Source: Euonymus europaeus
Taxonomy: Eukaryota > Streptophyta > Magnoliopsida > Celastrales > Celastraceae
Assembly: GCA_963580455.1 (NCBI GenBank)
Contig: OY756968.1
Location: 6,733,544 to 6,797,543, forward strand
Length of the DNA stretch: 64,000 nucleotides
Direction: 5' to 3'
The notes under the pieces were generated by a model. The model saw only the letters and a program-made list of their open reading frames with translations, made no database searches and had not been told where the DNA came from. The translations under genes and the position numbers were made by a program. Positions 11,560 to 24,735 of the stretch are shown here, in pieces (positions within the stretch are counted from its first letter, which is position 1; the number at the start of each line of letters is the position of its first letter).

Positions 11560-13984
11560 ATTCTATCAGCTACAATTAAGATCACAAACTTGCCCTTTGA
11601 GTTGGAAATTTTTCTAATGAAATCCATACTGATTTCTTTGCCAGGCACCTTAAGAGTTGCAACAACCCTTGGGGAAGATTATTTTGATATTTGGTGGTCT
11701 TGCATATGTTGTAGGTCTTGCTGTGAGACTTAACATCATTTCTAAGACTCTTCCAATAAAAGTTTTGCTTGGATTTCTGTAGACTTTTTACAAAATCAGG
11801 ATGTCAAGATGTAGGAACCCCATGTATTTCCTGTAACAACTTCTTTCTTGGTTGCATATCATTCCCTATGAGTAACCTTCCCTAATAATAAATGGCATTC
11901 TAATGGATTGAAAACTTGTCTGGTAAGTCTTCCCCATCATTGACCTTATATAGTATACCCTGTATCCACTTATCATGGGCGTAAGAGGCATGAATCTCAT
12001 CTAGAACTTCATAAATCGGTATTGATATGGATATGCATGTGACAAGAACTGATGTTAAGCTTACTTCCTTCCTGGACAAGGCATCAACAGCCTTGTTGTC
12101 CAACCTCTTTTTATATTCAACCACAAATTGTATGGTCACGAGACCTTTTGTTTGGTAATCGCATTGCCATTTGAAAAATGTCTTCATACTCCTTTAAAAT
12201 TAACTCTATAGCAAGGTCCATTGCAAGCTTTTCCTCTAGAATTTCACCATCAATGACATACCAAAAAGTCATGGTGCCGACATGGGAATGCACAAGGGAC
12301 TCATTTCCTTGGTTCACAAATTTAGTAAGCTTTCTTGGAATACCATTCAATTGGCAAGATGTAGCTCAATGTTGGAATTTCATTGTAAGATGTTGCAAGT
12401 TCCAGTGGATATCCCCACATCTCCTTCAACCATTATATGCCAAGAACAACATCATATCCACCTAATGGCATGATGTGGAAATTCTTAATGAAAACTTATT
12501 CTTGCAAGGTAAGTTGAATAGACCAATATAGCCCCAAACTATGTAACATGGTTCCATTGGCCAGTTTAACTAACATGGCTCGTTGTAAGCGTTCCCCTAT
12601 CCTAATTAACTTGATTTGAAAAATAAGAGTCAATAAAATTATGAGATGAACTCGTATGCACTAATACCAAGATGGTTTGCCCATTAATCATGCCATATAA
12701 AGTCATGGTTTGTTGATGACTGAACCTAGAAATGGCATTCAGGGAAAGTATGGGAAAATTTTCTTCTGTGAACGTTGGTGGTGGCATATGCTTCTTCCCT
12801 TTTATCTTTCGTTTCCAACTTCCTGAGACCTTCTAGAGCTCCATTAGAGTCACACTTTTCCTCAGCCTCTCCTAGGGAATCCAACAGATATATTCTAGGA
12901 TTTGTACACTTGTGCCCTTTTACATAAACCTCATCATAATAAAAACGCAAGCATAGTTTCTTTCTTTTTTCATTATGTGGATTGGAAATGATATGAGTAT
13001 TTTCTTAGTAAAACCATAGTTTCCCTTAGAGTTGTGCATTGGGACAGTAGTTGAGGTAGTAGTTGTTACCTTAGTAGCCTTAGAGGAATCATAACCAGGA
13101 TATGTAAGTGGTAACACTATAGGTGGTGAATGACTGAATTGAGGACTTGGAAGGAATTTGAACATAGGGGTCGATATTTGTGTGCGAGTCTCTGACTCGT
13201 TTCCTTGTAAAACCCTGACTCTCTTCATTCATCCTGGCCAGAGATTGTGCCATAGCTACCATGGTTGGCCTTAAAACCTTAACGGTCAGTCTTATCTCAT
13301 CCCTTAATATAGATAAATAGAGGTCAAGCTTCTGGTCTACACTTAACCCCTTTAGCTTCACAACGGTATCTTCATATTTCCCTATGTAATCATCCACTAT
13401 TGAGCTTTGCGTAAGGTGAGCTAACTCTTCAATTGGCGAGGCAAGAAAACTAGGACCGTGTCAGCCTTTCAATGCTTTAGAGAAATTGTCCTAGTCCACT
13501 GGAACTCCTAAAACTTCCTATTCTTGGAACCAATTTGCAATAATACCTTCCAAATAAAGAGCAGCAATGGTCACCTTGTGATGTAATTGATTTTGATAGA
13601 AATTAAAGTATCTCTTGGCCTTATTAATTCATGTGATAGGTTTTTCACCATGAAATTTTGAAAAATCCACTTTTGGGCCTCTAAATCCCACAAACCCATA
13701 GTCCATCTCTTCTCCTCTTATGTGCACATTCCTTCCTCTGTGGTTGACCTATGCCCGTGGCTCGACATTGACCTCTACACCTAGAGCAGGAGGATTCAAA
13801 GGTAACTTGAGTCTGTGTAATATTGTATTCAAGCACCATTGGGTTTCCACTGCTCTTTGGTCATTCAACAGTCTTTGCTCATCAATTTGTCTTTGTATGT
13901 AAGCGAGAGTTTCTTCCACAACTTTGACATGTTCATTAATAGATTTGGGAGGCATGGTTGAGGTTTCATATCGCTTTGATACCA
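11560..13984 (-). pseudogene. Degenerate Ty3/gypsy element: gag, protease, RNase H, integrase pieces
   Basis: Read on the minus strand, a primer-binding site (TGGTATCAAAGC, complement at 13973-13984) is followed by gag pieces (13985-13749 and 13397-13089, including YIGKYEDTVVKLKGLS). Next come a decayed aspartic protease (12787-12602, MINGQTILVLVHTSSSHNFI, where the usual catalytic LVDSGSTH is altered), the start of reverse transcriptase (MRLPNKRSRDH), and then directly the end of RNase H (YKKRLDNKAVDALSRKE, about 12115) and an integrase remnant (SMDFIRKISNSKGKFVI, about 11625). The reverse-transcriptase core is missing, so there is an internal deletion. Many stops and frame breaks make it non-functional. 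An LTR should lie to the right of 13984, but its outer limit and a left-hand partner were not identified. Confidence 0.75.
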
Positions 13985-16900
13985 AATATTATATAAAAAC
14001 CCTCAAAAATATTTTGAAGAGAGAGATTCAATACCTAAACAAATTTGACTGAAAAGTTCATAAGCCGTGGTTGATAAAAATGGTTTTCTTGTGAGGATTT
14101 TGGAAACTAAGGGAACAAGATATCAGATCAGATATTTAATCTACTATTTTTGAGTAACTCTAGAGAGTAAATGAAGAATAATTTTCACAATATCAATCTT
14201 TTTCCCATAAACCTCAAATCATTATAGCATGCCCATATATCAGGAACGAGTTGTTACAGATCATTGTCCAGGAACACGTTCTACTAGTACATGATTATAT
14301 TTCTAGAAGCTTTAACACTAATACAAACTTAACAAAATAACATGCATCTTAATCATGCAACTAAACCTACATGATAGCTTAAATGACCATGTTTTAGGAA
14401 AAATGAAGTACTTAAAATGACTAAGTGAAACGACTTCATAAACAGTCCATCAGACTATAATGACAACCAAAGCCTAAGAGGGTACTCAAACAGACTAAGC
14501 CCAACCTATGGCCCAATTGCTACAAAATCTTGCTGCCCAAAACACTTTCTTCTGAAGAATAAGAATCTGACAAAAACTAATATAACACTTACAAGTAGGC
14601 AAAAACAACATTCATCTGTCTTTGAGAAAGTTTTGAAAGAGGGCTTAAGAGTCTAGATGGCATAGAAAGATAGACTTAGGAGAACATATAGGGAGAGAAA
14701 GTTAAGGTTTTGAGGATAAATCATGCAGCATTCTTAATGAATACAATGGAATGCTATTGTAGATGAAGCTTAGGAAGAATAGATCTAGGAGCATAAACCC
14801 TCAAAATTGAATACATGAAGTGGAATTTTATAGATTCAAGTACCAAAGGTATAAGAGATGCCAGAGATCGGGGTGCCATAGAAAGAGATGCGATTGTGCT
14901 CCAGCTTTTAGTAGGTTCCATTTAAAGTTTCTTCTGAAACTTGTGGCCTTATCCTAACTTCAACACAGATCTTCTCCATGATTGATGCTCGAATTTCACT
15001 TTGTACTAAATCGGAGAAGATGGAAGGTGGTGTGTGTGATTTCGGAAGAAGGGGTTTCTCTATTTTATTTTATTTTGAATTGGGAGGTAAGCTATGAAAC
15101 TTTGGCTTTTGCGTTTTGAAAATGATGTGTTTAATGAAATGTCCCTTGATATATTACAAATTTTCACAACATTGGTGGACTACCGATGGGCTTGGGCTTG
15201 CAGGTACCATTTCATGGGCTTGTACATGGATCCAATGTCATGGGCATGTTGATCCATGGAGACCTTATATTTCGGATCCCGATTTCAAGCATATAACTTA
15301 TGTTCAAACTTAGTTTAATTAGTATTTGACAAATTTCATTGTCCGAACTAGACAAAGTTTTGCCACCTCCAAACTAGATTCTATATGTCCTCAATTTGAA
15401 AAGTGTTCCCAACCTCTCTCAATATCAACCATGGATTCATTTTTATGAACTACCCTCAACTCAATGTCTCCCAATCCCTCTCAACTCTCATGCCAAAAAT
15501 AACCTTAGATATCTCGCACTTTAAACTTTGAACCCACACATGTTATTTCAAAACTTTATTCCACCTCTCCCACTACTTGGGCATGATCTATTGGAGGTGA
15601 GAAAAGTGACTATCCAGACTAGATTTTGTGAAGGCGTATACCGCTAAAGCCTACATACATCGAGTATATTTCAATATATATATAAACAAAATATCAAACG
15701 ATTTAGCTTGTGTGTACACAAGCAAACCCTTTTCTCTATGTAACTCGAGTGGATAAGCTAACATAACATAAAAATGGAATGAAAAGTGTTCGACTCAGCA
15801 ATTCAAAGTTGCAGATTCAATCGCAGCAAAATAGATATATATATTGCAACAAGATAACCAAAAGCATTATAAATTAAAGGTTCTCTCTCCCTTTCAAGTT
15901 CACACTACATATTCGTACACCAAAAGAGAAACTTCAGCAGTAAACATCAAATAAAAAGGAAGACAACTTAATTACGTACACCACCACCAAATCTAAAGAT
16001 GATCGTCAATAAATTAAAGAGCCAATGGAGAATGAATTAAAAAATAAAAATAAAATAAATGAATAATTGAAACATACATTACTCCTCCAAAATATGAAAA
16101 AGAAGGGGCTGTTTTTTTCTTCTTCTTCTTTTCAAAACTTTCCTTTCTCAGAAAAGTCCAGCGTCCCCAATCCTTTCTGAGAACTTGGAGACGAAGAAAG
16201 AAAGCTACATAATAAAGATGTTTAATTCAGAGTCAAGTTTGGTCAGCAAAGCAAGTACATATATGAGAACCAATCAGAACATGCCACGTAAGAAGAAATG
16301 TATTTGAATGTTAGAAAATTATGGGTGGCAGAGTGTGATCTTTTCTTCTTCTTTATTTACGTAATATTCGGATAATCTCTTCGACTTTTGTGTTTTTGGA
16401 TGGGTTCAGAGAATGATATGGAGGGCGACTACAAATTCAAACTATCCAAATCCATTCCATGCACCTGGATCAACCAAGGCCACATCATCTGTGATGTGAC
16501 ATTGTCCATGCCACTTGTCATTTTATTTCACATATATACATATATTATGTAAACCCATCTTTTGTCTTTTATTTAGCCAACAATGGTGGCTTTTGGTGAG
16601 GTAACCGTAAACCATCATCTTTAATTAATTAATAAATAAATACCACTTCTTTTGTCCTCCAGTTGACTGGTTTAAATGTTCCAACCCAATTCAGACAAGT
16701 ACAAAGCTAGCTTTTCATGTGTGATGACAATATCTTCATTACAGTTTCTTGCGTGGCTTAAATATTAAAGGATATGTATGGGTATGCTGTAGTTTTTTTG
16801 TAGCCCATTCTGGGGTTTTATTTTGTTTATTTTTTTTAAAAAAATCGTAAATGTCTAGTATTCGAACTAATGAATCCAACGATATATATTTCTTTTGTTA

Positions 16901-18652
16901 GAAACTAAAATCAAATTCTCGTCATTCGAAAGCTCGACTCGTTAAGCTGAATGCTACATATTTAGGAATTTTTTTTAAAGGTTGATCTTAAAATGCTAGT
17001 ACATGAGCATTCAGCAGCCCCAGCGGCACTCAAATAAAGCTAATGGATATGCGTGAAGAATACTAGAATAGTATACCATGCGTGGTGAAATGAATCTGGA
17101 TTGTCATACAGTCTTTCAATTACAGAGAATATTATATATACCATGCATTGAACAATAGTCATACAGTTGTATTCTTCTTACAAAGAATATTATACCATGC
17201 ATTGAACAATAGTATAACATTCGTGGTGAATCTGGATTGTCATACAGTCTTCTTCTAACAAAGAGGAGACCAAGAATTCAAAAAAGCGCCCTTTGCGACG
17301 TGCACAGAAGCATACGATACTTGTAATAAATTCTAAACCTAGCGAGCTAGCTCATGGAATTCTCAACTATTTTTTATATAACTTAGAATGTCTTTCATAT
17401 AAGTTTATGGCAAAAATTATAGGTAGGTCTACTTTATGAGACTTATTAAGGGTAAGGTCACTCATTTAAACTTATTTGTAATTAGATCTAATTTTCAGGT
17501 TTTTTTTGTTTGTAATTAAGTTAATTTTTTTATTTGTTAAATTACATAAGTTCCTTTTAAAATATGAAAAATCATTCAATTACCGTATATATGGAAATCA
17601 AGTATGCTGAGCATACACGAATCCATTAGGATTTAGCGAATTCGTTCCTTTTAGGATTTAACAGTTATTGTTTAGGTTACAAAATGAAATTGAAATCCGA
17701 TATACGACCCCTTAGGATTTAGAGAATCTATTTCTGGACCGGCCTCTAAATCTTCCTAACTTAATCCTTTGGACATTTGATATGAACCTAAATACGTGAA
17801 AAAACTATTTCTTATTTGACAGTATGATAATTTCAGCGAAGTGTAACACATAACTAGGTACTGCTCCCATATGGTTTGACCCCTCCTACTATGAGTGGTT
17901 GAATCTCAAAGAAAAAGCTAGAAGAAACCAGAATATGTTATACATCTCTTCTAATTAATTGTACTAAATTAGGCCAACGAAATGCTCACACCAAACAATA
18001 TGTCACTTAGTTAGGGATTCGGTCCGTCGGTTTCTAGGCCTAGTAACTTTTTTTGGTCCATTCAAATATATTTTCTTTGAATAGTTAAAGAAGTAATGAT
18101 GATATTTTTTTGTCTGTTTATAATGAAAATAATCTGAAACAAATGAGATGTAGGAATAATTTGTGTGTATATATATAGGCCATGTTAAGTCGCATCAACT
18201 ATTGCCTTCACATCAACATGTTAAGTTAGGTACGCAATCTATAACTTGTGGATTTGTGGGTCCAAAAACAATTAAGTTGAAGACATATTATCAACCACAC
18301 GTACATCTTTCCTACTCCTTTTTTTTGTATTGCTTACTTAGCTTTCGTCCTCAAGTCAAGTCCAGCAGTTTTATCAAGACTCATCAAAATCCAATATATA
18401 AGCTAATCAAACATTAATATTAATTGCATTCATTAATCCCATAAAAACACATTCACACTCACTAATTATGATGATAATGACGAGAGTGAGTTAATGGTGA
18501 TACATACGTATATATATACCCCATGTATATAACTAACATCGGTGGGGCCTAATTTGGTGATCACTAGCGAAAAAACAAGTACAAAAGCTAGCAAAAAAAC
18601 ACATGCAAGTAGTCCATCTCATCTTTTACTTCTCATAAAATGTACGTGCTTT
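13985..18652. other. LTR remnant then long AT-rich intergenic region
   Basis: The first several hundred bases probably include the LTR belonging to the gypsy element on the left, because they adjoin its primer-binding site. No second copy of this LTR was recognised. From about 15.3 to 18.6 kb there is no coding exon. Around 17060-17270 short phrases recur imperfectly (ATCTGGATTGTCATACAGTC twice and ACCATGCATTGAACAATAGT twice), a local duplication. The last kilobase may contain downstream sequence of the bZIP gene. Confidence 0.4.
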
Positions 18653-18679
18653 GAGAGAGAGAGAGAGAGAGAGAGAGAG
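18653..18679. repeat. (GA)n microsatellite
   Basis: An uninterrupted run of GA dinucleotides, 63-90 bases beyond the stop codon of the bZIP gene. Confidence 0.9.
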
Positions 18680-18742
18680 CTCTATTTTGTCATATTGTTC
18701 ATCAGATCATTATTATTGTGTCGGTGATTAAGTGATCGATGA

Positions 18743-19165
18743 TCATTGACATGATTGCATGGAGACTAGATATTGGTATAGATCCCAGAGTCTGGCCTGG
18801 AGAGCTACGGATTCGGATCTTAGTCGATCATTGTCTCTAAGTAATACGTGACACTGGCCCAAAGTCGAGCCCAACCGGTTCTTCAGATCATGGTTTACAA
18901 CTTTCAACTGGTTCACCTGATGCGTCAGGTCCTCTATATGCCTCTTCTTACGCCAGCGTGAACGTCTGGCCGACTCCCGGTTTGAAATCATGCGCCTACG
19001 CTTCCTCTCGTCGGCTGAGTAACTCGACCGGTTTGACCCTTCCAAACCGGAACTTGGGGTGGTTGGTAGCTCAAACAGAGACAATAGTTCTTGGATATCA
19101 CTTGGAGTGAGTCCGGTTTCAATAACCGGACAATGGAACTGAACCTCTTCTTCAGAAGCAAACAT
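18743..19165 (-). CDS. bZIP transcription factor, group S-like
   Basis: A complete 140-residue, single-exon protein. The basic region lies at residues 53-75 and has the plant bZIP signature N-x7-R (N62, R70), followed by nine residues and the first zipper leucine L80. Heptad positions continue L87, L94, T101, L108, L115, L122 and L129, so one position carries threonine. A short acidic/hydrophobic N-terminal part (IQELLSLFELP) may be an activation or interaction motif. Size, lack of introns and zipper length fit the small group S plant bZIPs, which act as nuclear dimers on ACGT-core sites. The frame is open further upstream to an ATG at 19342, but a TATA-like box at 19273-19284 lies between them, so the ATG at 19165 is preferred. 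I see no upstream ATG in the presumed leader, unlike the sucrose-controlled S1 members. The subgroup is not certain. Confidence 0.9.
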   Translation of the reverse strand: MFASEEEVQFHCPVIETGLTPSDIQELLSLFELPTTPSSGLEGSNRSSYSADERKRRRMISNRESARRSRWRKKRHIEDLTHQVNQLKVVNHDLKNRLGSTLGQCHVLLRDNDRLRSESVALQARLWDLYQYLVSMQSCQ

Positions 19166-19249
19166 AATGAGGCTACGTACTAACTTACTTAAGCAACGAA
19201 ACTGATCGGATTCTATGAGTGAACCAGAGAGAGGGAAGAAGGAGAAAAG

Positions 19250-19365
19250 GGAAGGAACGAAGTGTAGGGGTTGGCTATTTATGGACTTCATGGATGGAAC
19301 AGGTGGGTTCCACAAGTTGAGGAAGAGGAATCTTTGTCCCAATAGTAAAGATTTGTGGCACGTGA
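19250..19365 (-). promoter_or_regulatory. Probable bZIP promoter with TATA-like box and G-box
   Basis: On the minus strand CCATAAATAG (19273-19284) is a TATA-like box about 110 bases before the preferred start codon. A perfect palindromic G-box CACGTG lies at 19359-19364, a site that bZIP and bHLH factors bind. The presumed leader is pyrimidine-rich (CTTCTTCCCTCTCTC type), common in plant 5' UTRs. Confidence 0.5.
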
Positions 19366-19369
19366 TTTA

Positions 19370-21813
19370 TGTTGGGGGAGATGCTTTTTTTCCCACGTAT
19401 GTACTTTTGTGGGGTCAGGATTGGCTACAGAGATTAGAGTGGTGGGGCCTTCACTTTGTTTGATTGGCTTGAGAATGATTAACGTAGCTTAATCACGAAG
19501 AATCAGTCCGAAAAAACACATGCAAACAAATTGTTTCACTCGAAAGTTGTAATATATGGTGATGGGTATAGTTACCTAAAATAAATAAAGGAACAAAAGA
19601 AGGTAGACACTGCTTAAGTGGTCTAATGAGCTTATGTTACGTGGAATTTGTATGTCGGTGCGGGTTTTGGCCCAGAGAAAGGCTTGAAAACTTTAGGGTT
19701 AGTCTATTGAGAAATTACGAGGTGCTTCGGATGTATATCTGATATGACATATTTATTTAGTGACGTGATTATTATCAACATGTGTTATTTTTTTATTGAT
19801 ATTATTCTCAAATGAATGTCATTCACACCTTTAAATGTGTCACGTGAAAATATATTACGATCATGCAATAATTTATCTAGTTTGTTATATTTATTTTTTG
19901 TTTGTTTTCTATTTTTCATTTTGGAAAATATGGAATACAAAAAATTACTTGAAATATAAAACGAAAAGAAGATATTATATAAAAATAGAAAAGAAAAACG
20001 GAAAATGAAAATATAAAAAATGGAAACAAACCAAACCAAACCGACCCATAATCTCTGTTTGCTAATTGAATTTTCGTGTCTGGTTGGCCATGACAAATTT
20101 ATGGTGTTGGGACATTCAAATAAAAATGGAATATTATAGTAGTACATGATGAGCCAAAAAAGTTAAGAGAAATTGATTTGGTGTCAATGGACCACGTGAA
20201 TTTTCAAAAGGAAGAAGAAAAGAGAGCAAAAAAGGGAGGCAGAATGTCCATTGATAATTGGTACAGGAATTGATACTTTGATCGTTATATATTATCATGT
20301 TCTCCTTTTACTGGGTCTATGCTATATAGTATTAGGTCTACCTCTAGCCAATGAAGGCATGTGGAAAGCAAAATTTGTGGCTCCCAAACATTTAGAAATT
20401 AGAGGAAACTTAGGGCATGCAACCAACTGTTAAGATACGAATAATTTCAGGGTAGTTTTGATGGTTAGCACTTAGATTTCATTTTGACAGCAGGTTGTCA
20501 GATTTAGAGAATCATTTGGGTGACAATTTAGTGGTGAACTTATGGAGTCAAATCGTACGAATTTGAGTTAGGCTGAGTTCAATTTTCATTAAGAGCTATA
20601 CTCTTGTAGCCGAGCGTTGAATTTTGGCTTAACTTTATCTTATCGTTCAGTGAAAAACATTTGTATGCGCATGCTTCATTGTCCGCATTTAGGTCTTTAT
20701 CGAATAATAGAAAATATAATCTTGTATGGTGTCTAAAAAATGATCGGATTCAAAAGCAACAATATAGTGGAGGCTAACATGCATGTACTTTCTGTTGTTA
20801 TACTATTAACTTCCATATGTAAATAAGGTGACATCAAGCCTCCTGTCCTCTTGTATTAGCTTATTCTCATTCCAAAGTAGACTTCATGTGCTTCAACTGA
20901 CAAAAGAAATTAAACAAAGCAGAGAGAGATGCCTCCTTTTCAAACAAGTTGAATTACTAAGCAACTGCTCCCTTTTGCTGTGCCATTGTTGCTAGCCTTG
21001 TCCATTAGCTACCAGAGCACATATGGGTAAAAGGGAAATCAATGAGGGATTTGAGGGGGAAAGAAGAAACCATAGTTGTCCCATAATGAAATAATCTATA
21101 TTGACTTCCATGGGTGAATATGGGCCACTTGAAAATTCAAGCACATTGAGGCGCACAATGCCAACAGACAATGAGAACCAACCCTAGAACAAAAGTGATA
21201 ACTTTATTTTCTTGACATTAGTTACTCTGTCGGATCAAAAAAATTCCGAGTAAGAATTCTCTATAAGATCTAAACTGAGTAGAAGAATGAACGAAATTGC
21301 TCATAAACAACAGTTCAAGCTGCGAATGGCGCCTAGTACAGGGGTCAAAATTTTCAGAGGTTCATATCTCAGCGTTGTAATTCCCTCCCAAAACTATATA
21401 GAAGATCAACAACATTTTATGATACCAGTGCACAAGCAACCATCTTATCTGCACAAAACTAAAGCCAGAAATATACATTTTACTGTTGATGCAGAAGGAT
21501 CAAATACCCCCAATACTAATTTAGGTATAAGGCGTACATACCAAACTCAGACACTTCTTTAAAATTGACTTGGTCGCGACTGTATTCAACTTGGGAACAA
21601 TGACTACCACTTGTGAACTTATATACAACGAGAATAATATACAATCCTTTCCAACACGGCCCCCAAAATGTCCAAGTAGATTACAAAGCGAACTTTCAAT
21701 TTTGACAAGGAGGTGGCTTCAAATCTGTCAAGGGTGAATCCTCAATCTCCCATGCTTTCCTCTAGCAACAATTATCTCTATTATGCATTTTTAAGGGAAA
21801 AAACATGGGATGC
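19370..21813. other. Intergenic, nothing recognised
   Basis: AT-rich sequence upstream of the bZIP gene and downstream of the broken KIAA0930-like gene. The open frames at 19785-20147 (minus) and 21287-21562 (plus) have low-complexity or non-protein-like composition. The part next to 21814 probably holds the old 3' UTR of the broken gene. Confidence 0.4.
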
Positions 21814-22684
21814 CTACAAATTCACTGGAGGAGTTCCCTGCATTCCACATTTAATGTAGAGAACAATATCAGCATTGTATTTGGCATGCAAGAATTGTCA
21901 TTATGGGATTACTTCAAGGATTTCTTTTCAAAAGAACACCGAAGAATTATAGCAGATAATGTCACTATTTTCTCAAGAAAGATGAAATGCAACCTCTTGT
22001 ATCCCTTTCACCATCAAGAAGAGGAGCAGGGTTTGCTTCGCAACTGATAACACTCCCAAAACCCACTCCCTACCCTAATTAAAAACTCCTCAACATGAGG
22101 ATTTGGTAGATATTTAATAATAAAACAATGGAACACTTCCCAACCCACCTTTCTCCCAAACAAGCATTTCCTAAACCCAACTCTCTCCAATTCTTCCCAA
22201 GCCCACCCAACCCAACGCCTCCCAACCCACTTGAACCCATCATCCAATCATAGCCTTAAAGTGAAAGACATTATTATTGCTCCAAAGAGAAACACCGCAC
22301 AAGAATACATTACTCTGAACACAACCCCTCCGTCCACCAAACCCAATAAAAAAGAAGAGAGAGAGAGGATACAATTCCCCCCAAACCCAATAAAAAAAGA
22401 CACCATTACCCAACAACACCTATTTTATTCATTACATAATCATAAATAAGGAACTTACCTTGACAGAAGATCATAAGCAATGTGTTCCCAAGGCAGTGAT
22501 ATTGACATTAAGCAGCATTTGAGGGGCACCATCTCATCAGAGGTTGCGGTGGCAGAGGCAGCTGCATATGCATTCTTTGCTGCAACTGATGCAACAGATG
22601 CAGCTTTACGAACAATTGAGCCAATCCCAAATCCTTTCTTTGATGATACTGCTGAAAATGGGCCAGAATCCTCCTGGCTTTGGT

Positions 22685-23083
22685 CTAGAACATAAACATC
22701 TAGATTCAGTGTATATCCCAAAATTGATTATCCCCACCACTAGGGAGGGTCCATAAATTAATAAAGACAAATCAAGAGTCCCAAAGAAAATCCTTTTGCG
22801 GGCAGTAATCTTTCACGATGCATTGCAGTGCAATAACAAGAATCTTTTAGCATGCCAAAAATCATTTGCAGGCAGCGACCTGCCACAATGCATTGCAGAA
22901 CAATACCAAGAACTAGCATCTCAAAAACTCACAAAATGTAGATCATGGAACAACTAATAATCCACGAGTCAATACGATGACAGTTTCTAATTTCATTGTC
23001 AGAATCTTTGGATCAAATCTAAATATAAGGTAAGGTCAACTCCAATTTGTTAGGAATGGGGAAGACAAGGTTTTGGCATTTAC
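22685..23083 (-). other. Intron 7 of the broken gene; expected conserved block missing
   Basis: This 399-bp intron runs from GCAG/GTAAATGCC to the acceptor TATGTTCTAG. A short duplicated phrase near 22824 and 22888 (CAATGCATTGCAG type) is the only structure seen. The exon encoding the conserved MKGP-type block of the family would be expected near here and is not visible. Confidence 0.4.
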
Positions 23084-24189
23084 CTGCAACACCAGAACAA
23101 CTCAATGCGTATGTGCTAGTATGACTTTTCTGAGGGCTATTACTACTAGAACCACTATAATGTGGTCATTTTCTGAAGGAAATGCTTCCCCATCATGTGC
23201 ATTGAGAACCACACAATAGCAATGATCTGTACTCGTCAAGACCTGCATTAGGTAAAAGTCAGTCATAACAAAAATATTTACACAGCACGCCAGAGAAAAT
23301 ATTCTAGATACTATTATCTTTAAAACATTGTGCATTCTTTTTATTAGTTAAATGGGATATGCTAAAAGGTTTTCAAATTTCAACACACTTCACCCACACA
23401 CCAAAAGAATAAAAGACAACAAATAAAAGCACGAATATGATCAGTAAAGTTTTATGGTATATACAAAATATAACAGTCAACTACTAGAAAACATAAGCAT
23501 ATTACCACTGCATCAAAAGTTGAGTTGAAGTCGTCCACTGCAAAACAGATATCAGAATAGGCATGTGTTGTCTCTACCTCCTAGAAAATGATATCAATAA
23601 AATCATATAAGAGCTTATGTAAAAGCAACATTCAAGAAGACCCCATTTGGTTAATACCAACGCACTTACCTTTTGTGAGTCCAAATAAAAATTCACTAGA
23701 CTCGGTGATGCATAAACGGTTTTTACCAACTTCAAAAGACAACATGGTCCTATTACATCACTAGATTGAGGCACATACAGAGACATGCAACGATATATAT
23801 ACTTAAATATAAACTTATTTGTCTTGTATATATAGTTAAAGGATAAATTATTTGTCTAATATATATACTTAACCTATCACTATTAAGGTAAGATTCGTAT
23901 TAATCCTAGTCATGTGAATGACATGCCATTGTATTTTAATTTTATAGATAATTTTTTCTCAATCCCAAATATGTGCGTGCATGCCATGACATTTAAATTT
24001 CATATTTTTCTAAACCCAAGACAAGTGGGTAACATGTCATTACATTTAATTTGATAGTTAAAATTATTTTTATGTACCTAGGTTAGTCATTAAAAAAAAT
24101 CTGGGGGCAGCTCTGCCAAAATTTTTGGACAAATCAAATAGATTTGATTTTAGTAGTAGCCCCCAGGACGAGCTATGTTCCTATGTAAG

Positions 24190-24262
24190 CTTCAGTTGCA
24201 ATAGCCTAGTGGTCTTCAAAAGAATAATCCTGAAATTCCCGGTCCCACCCATGCCCACCCTC
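24190..24262 (+). other. Possible tRNA-derived SINE remnant
   Basis: ATAGCCTAGTGG at about 24200 fits a polymerase III A box, and CCCGGTCCCACCC about 40 bases on is a degraded B box. Length and spacing suit the head of a plant SINE, but there is no clear body, tail or target duplication. Confidence 0.2.
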
Positions 24263-24444
24263 ATCTGACAATGAAACAGATACAAGATACAATGTAAGTA
24301 CAAACTAGAGAAGGATGTAACATGATGTTGTAGATAGGATTTGGTTCGGTGTGAAATTATGAAATTATAGATTACATGACTTTTCTAATGCTAGCCTTGA
24401 TGAAGTATGACAGCCTTTTAAAAAAAGTTCAAAAAATGAACTTG

Positions 24445-24735
24445 TGGTGGAACAGAACACTATTCCAGCAGTGAGTCGATAGTAGGAATGGAGAGAACAG
24501 ACAATAAGACCAAGACAGAACAAATATAAGCCAAGAAAGGCTTCAGAGATCAACAGTCTCTTTTTCTGGATGTATTTAGCAAAGCAAAAGTTCATTACAA
24601 AGACACAAAAAATGCTTAAATACTGAAACCTTAATAGTCACTGACAGTCACATGATCCCTTTTTTTTAAAAAATAAAATAAAACTTTGGCTTGAAATGCT
24701 TGGGCTTGAAATGTTTCGAGGATGCTCCTGCATCA
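24445..24735 (-). repeat. 3' LTR of the Reina-like element
   Basis: On the minus strand it starts TGATGCAGGAGCATCC and ends TGTTCCACCA. It follows the chromodomain and stop region of the polyprotein. Confidence 0.9.

Noticed and set aside
19166..19342. N-terminal extension of the bZIP protein from the upstream in-frame ATG
   Set aside because: A TATA-like box lies between the two ATGs, and the extra residues do not look like a plant bZIP N-terminus.
19785..20147. 120-codon minus-strand ORF
   Set aside because: Composition is dominated by F, Y, N, K and I from AT-rich DNA, with no motif or splice context.
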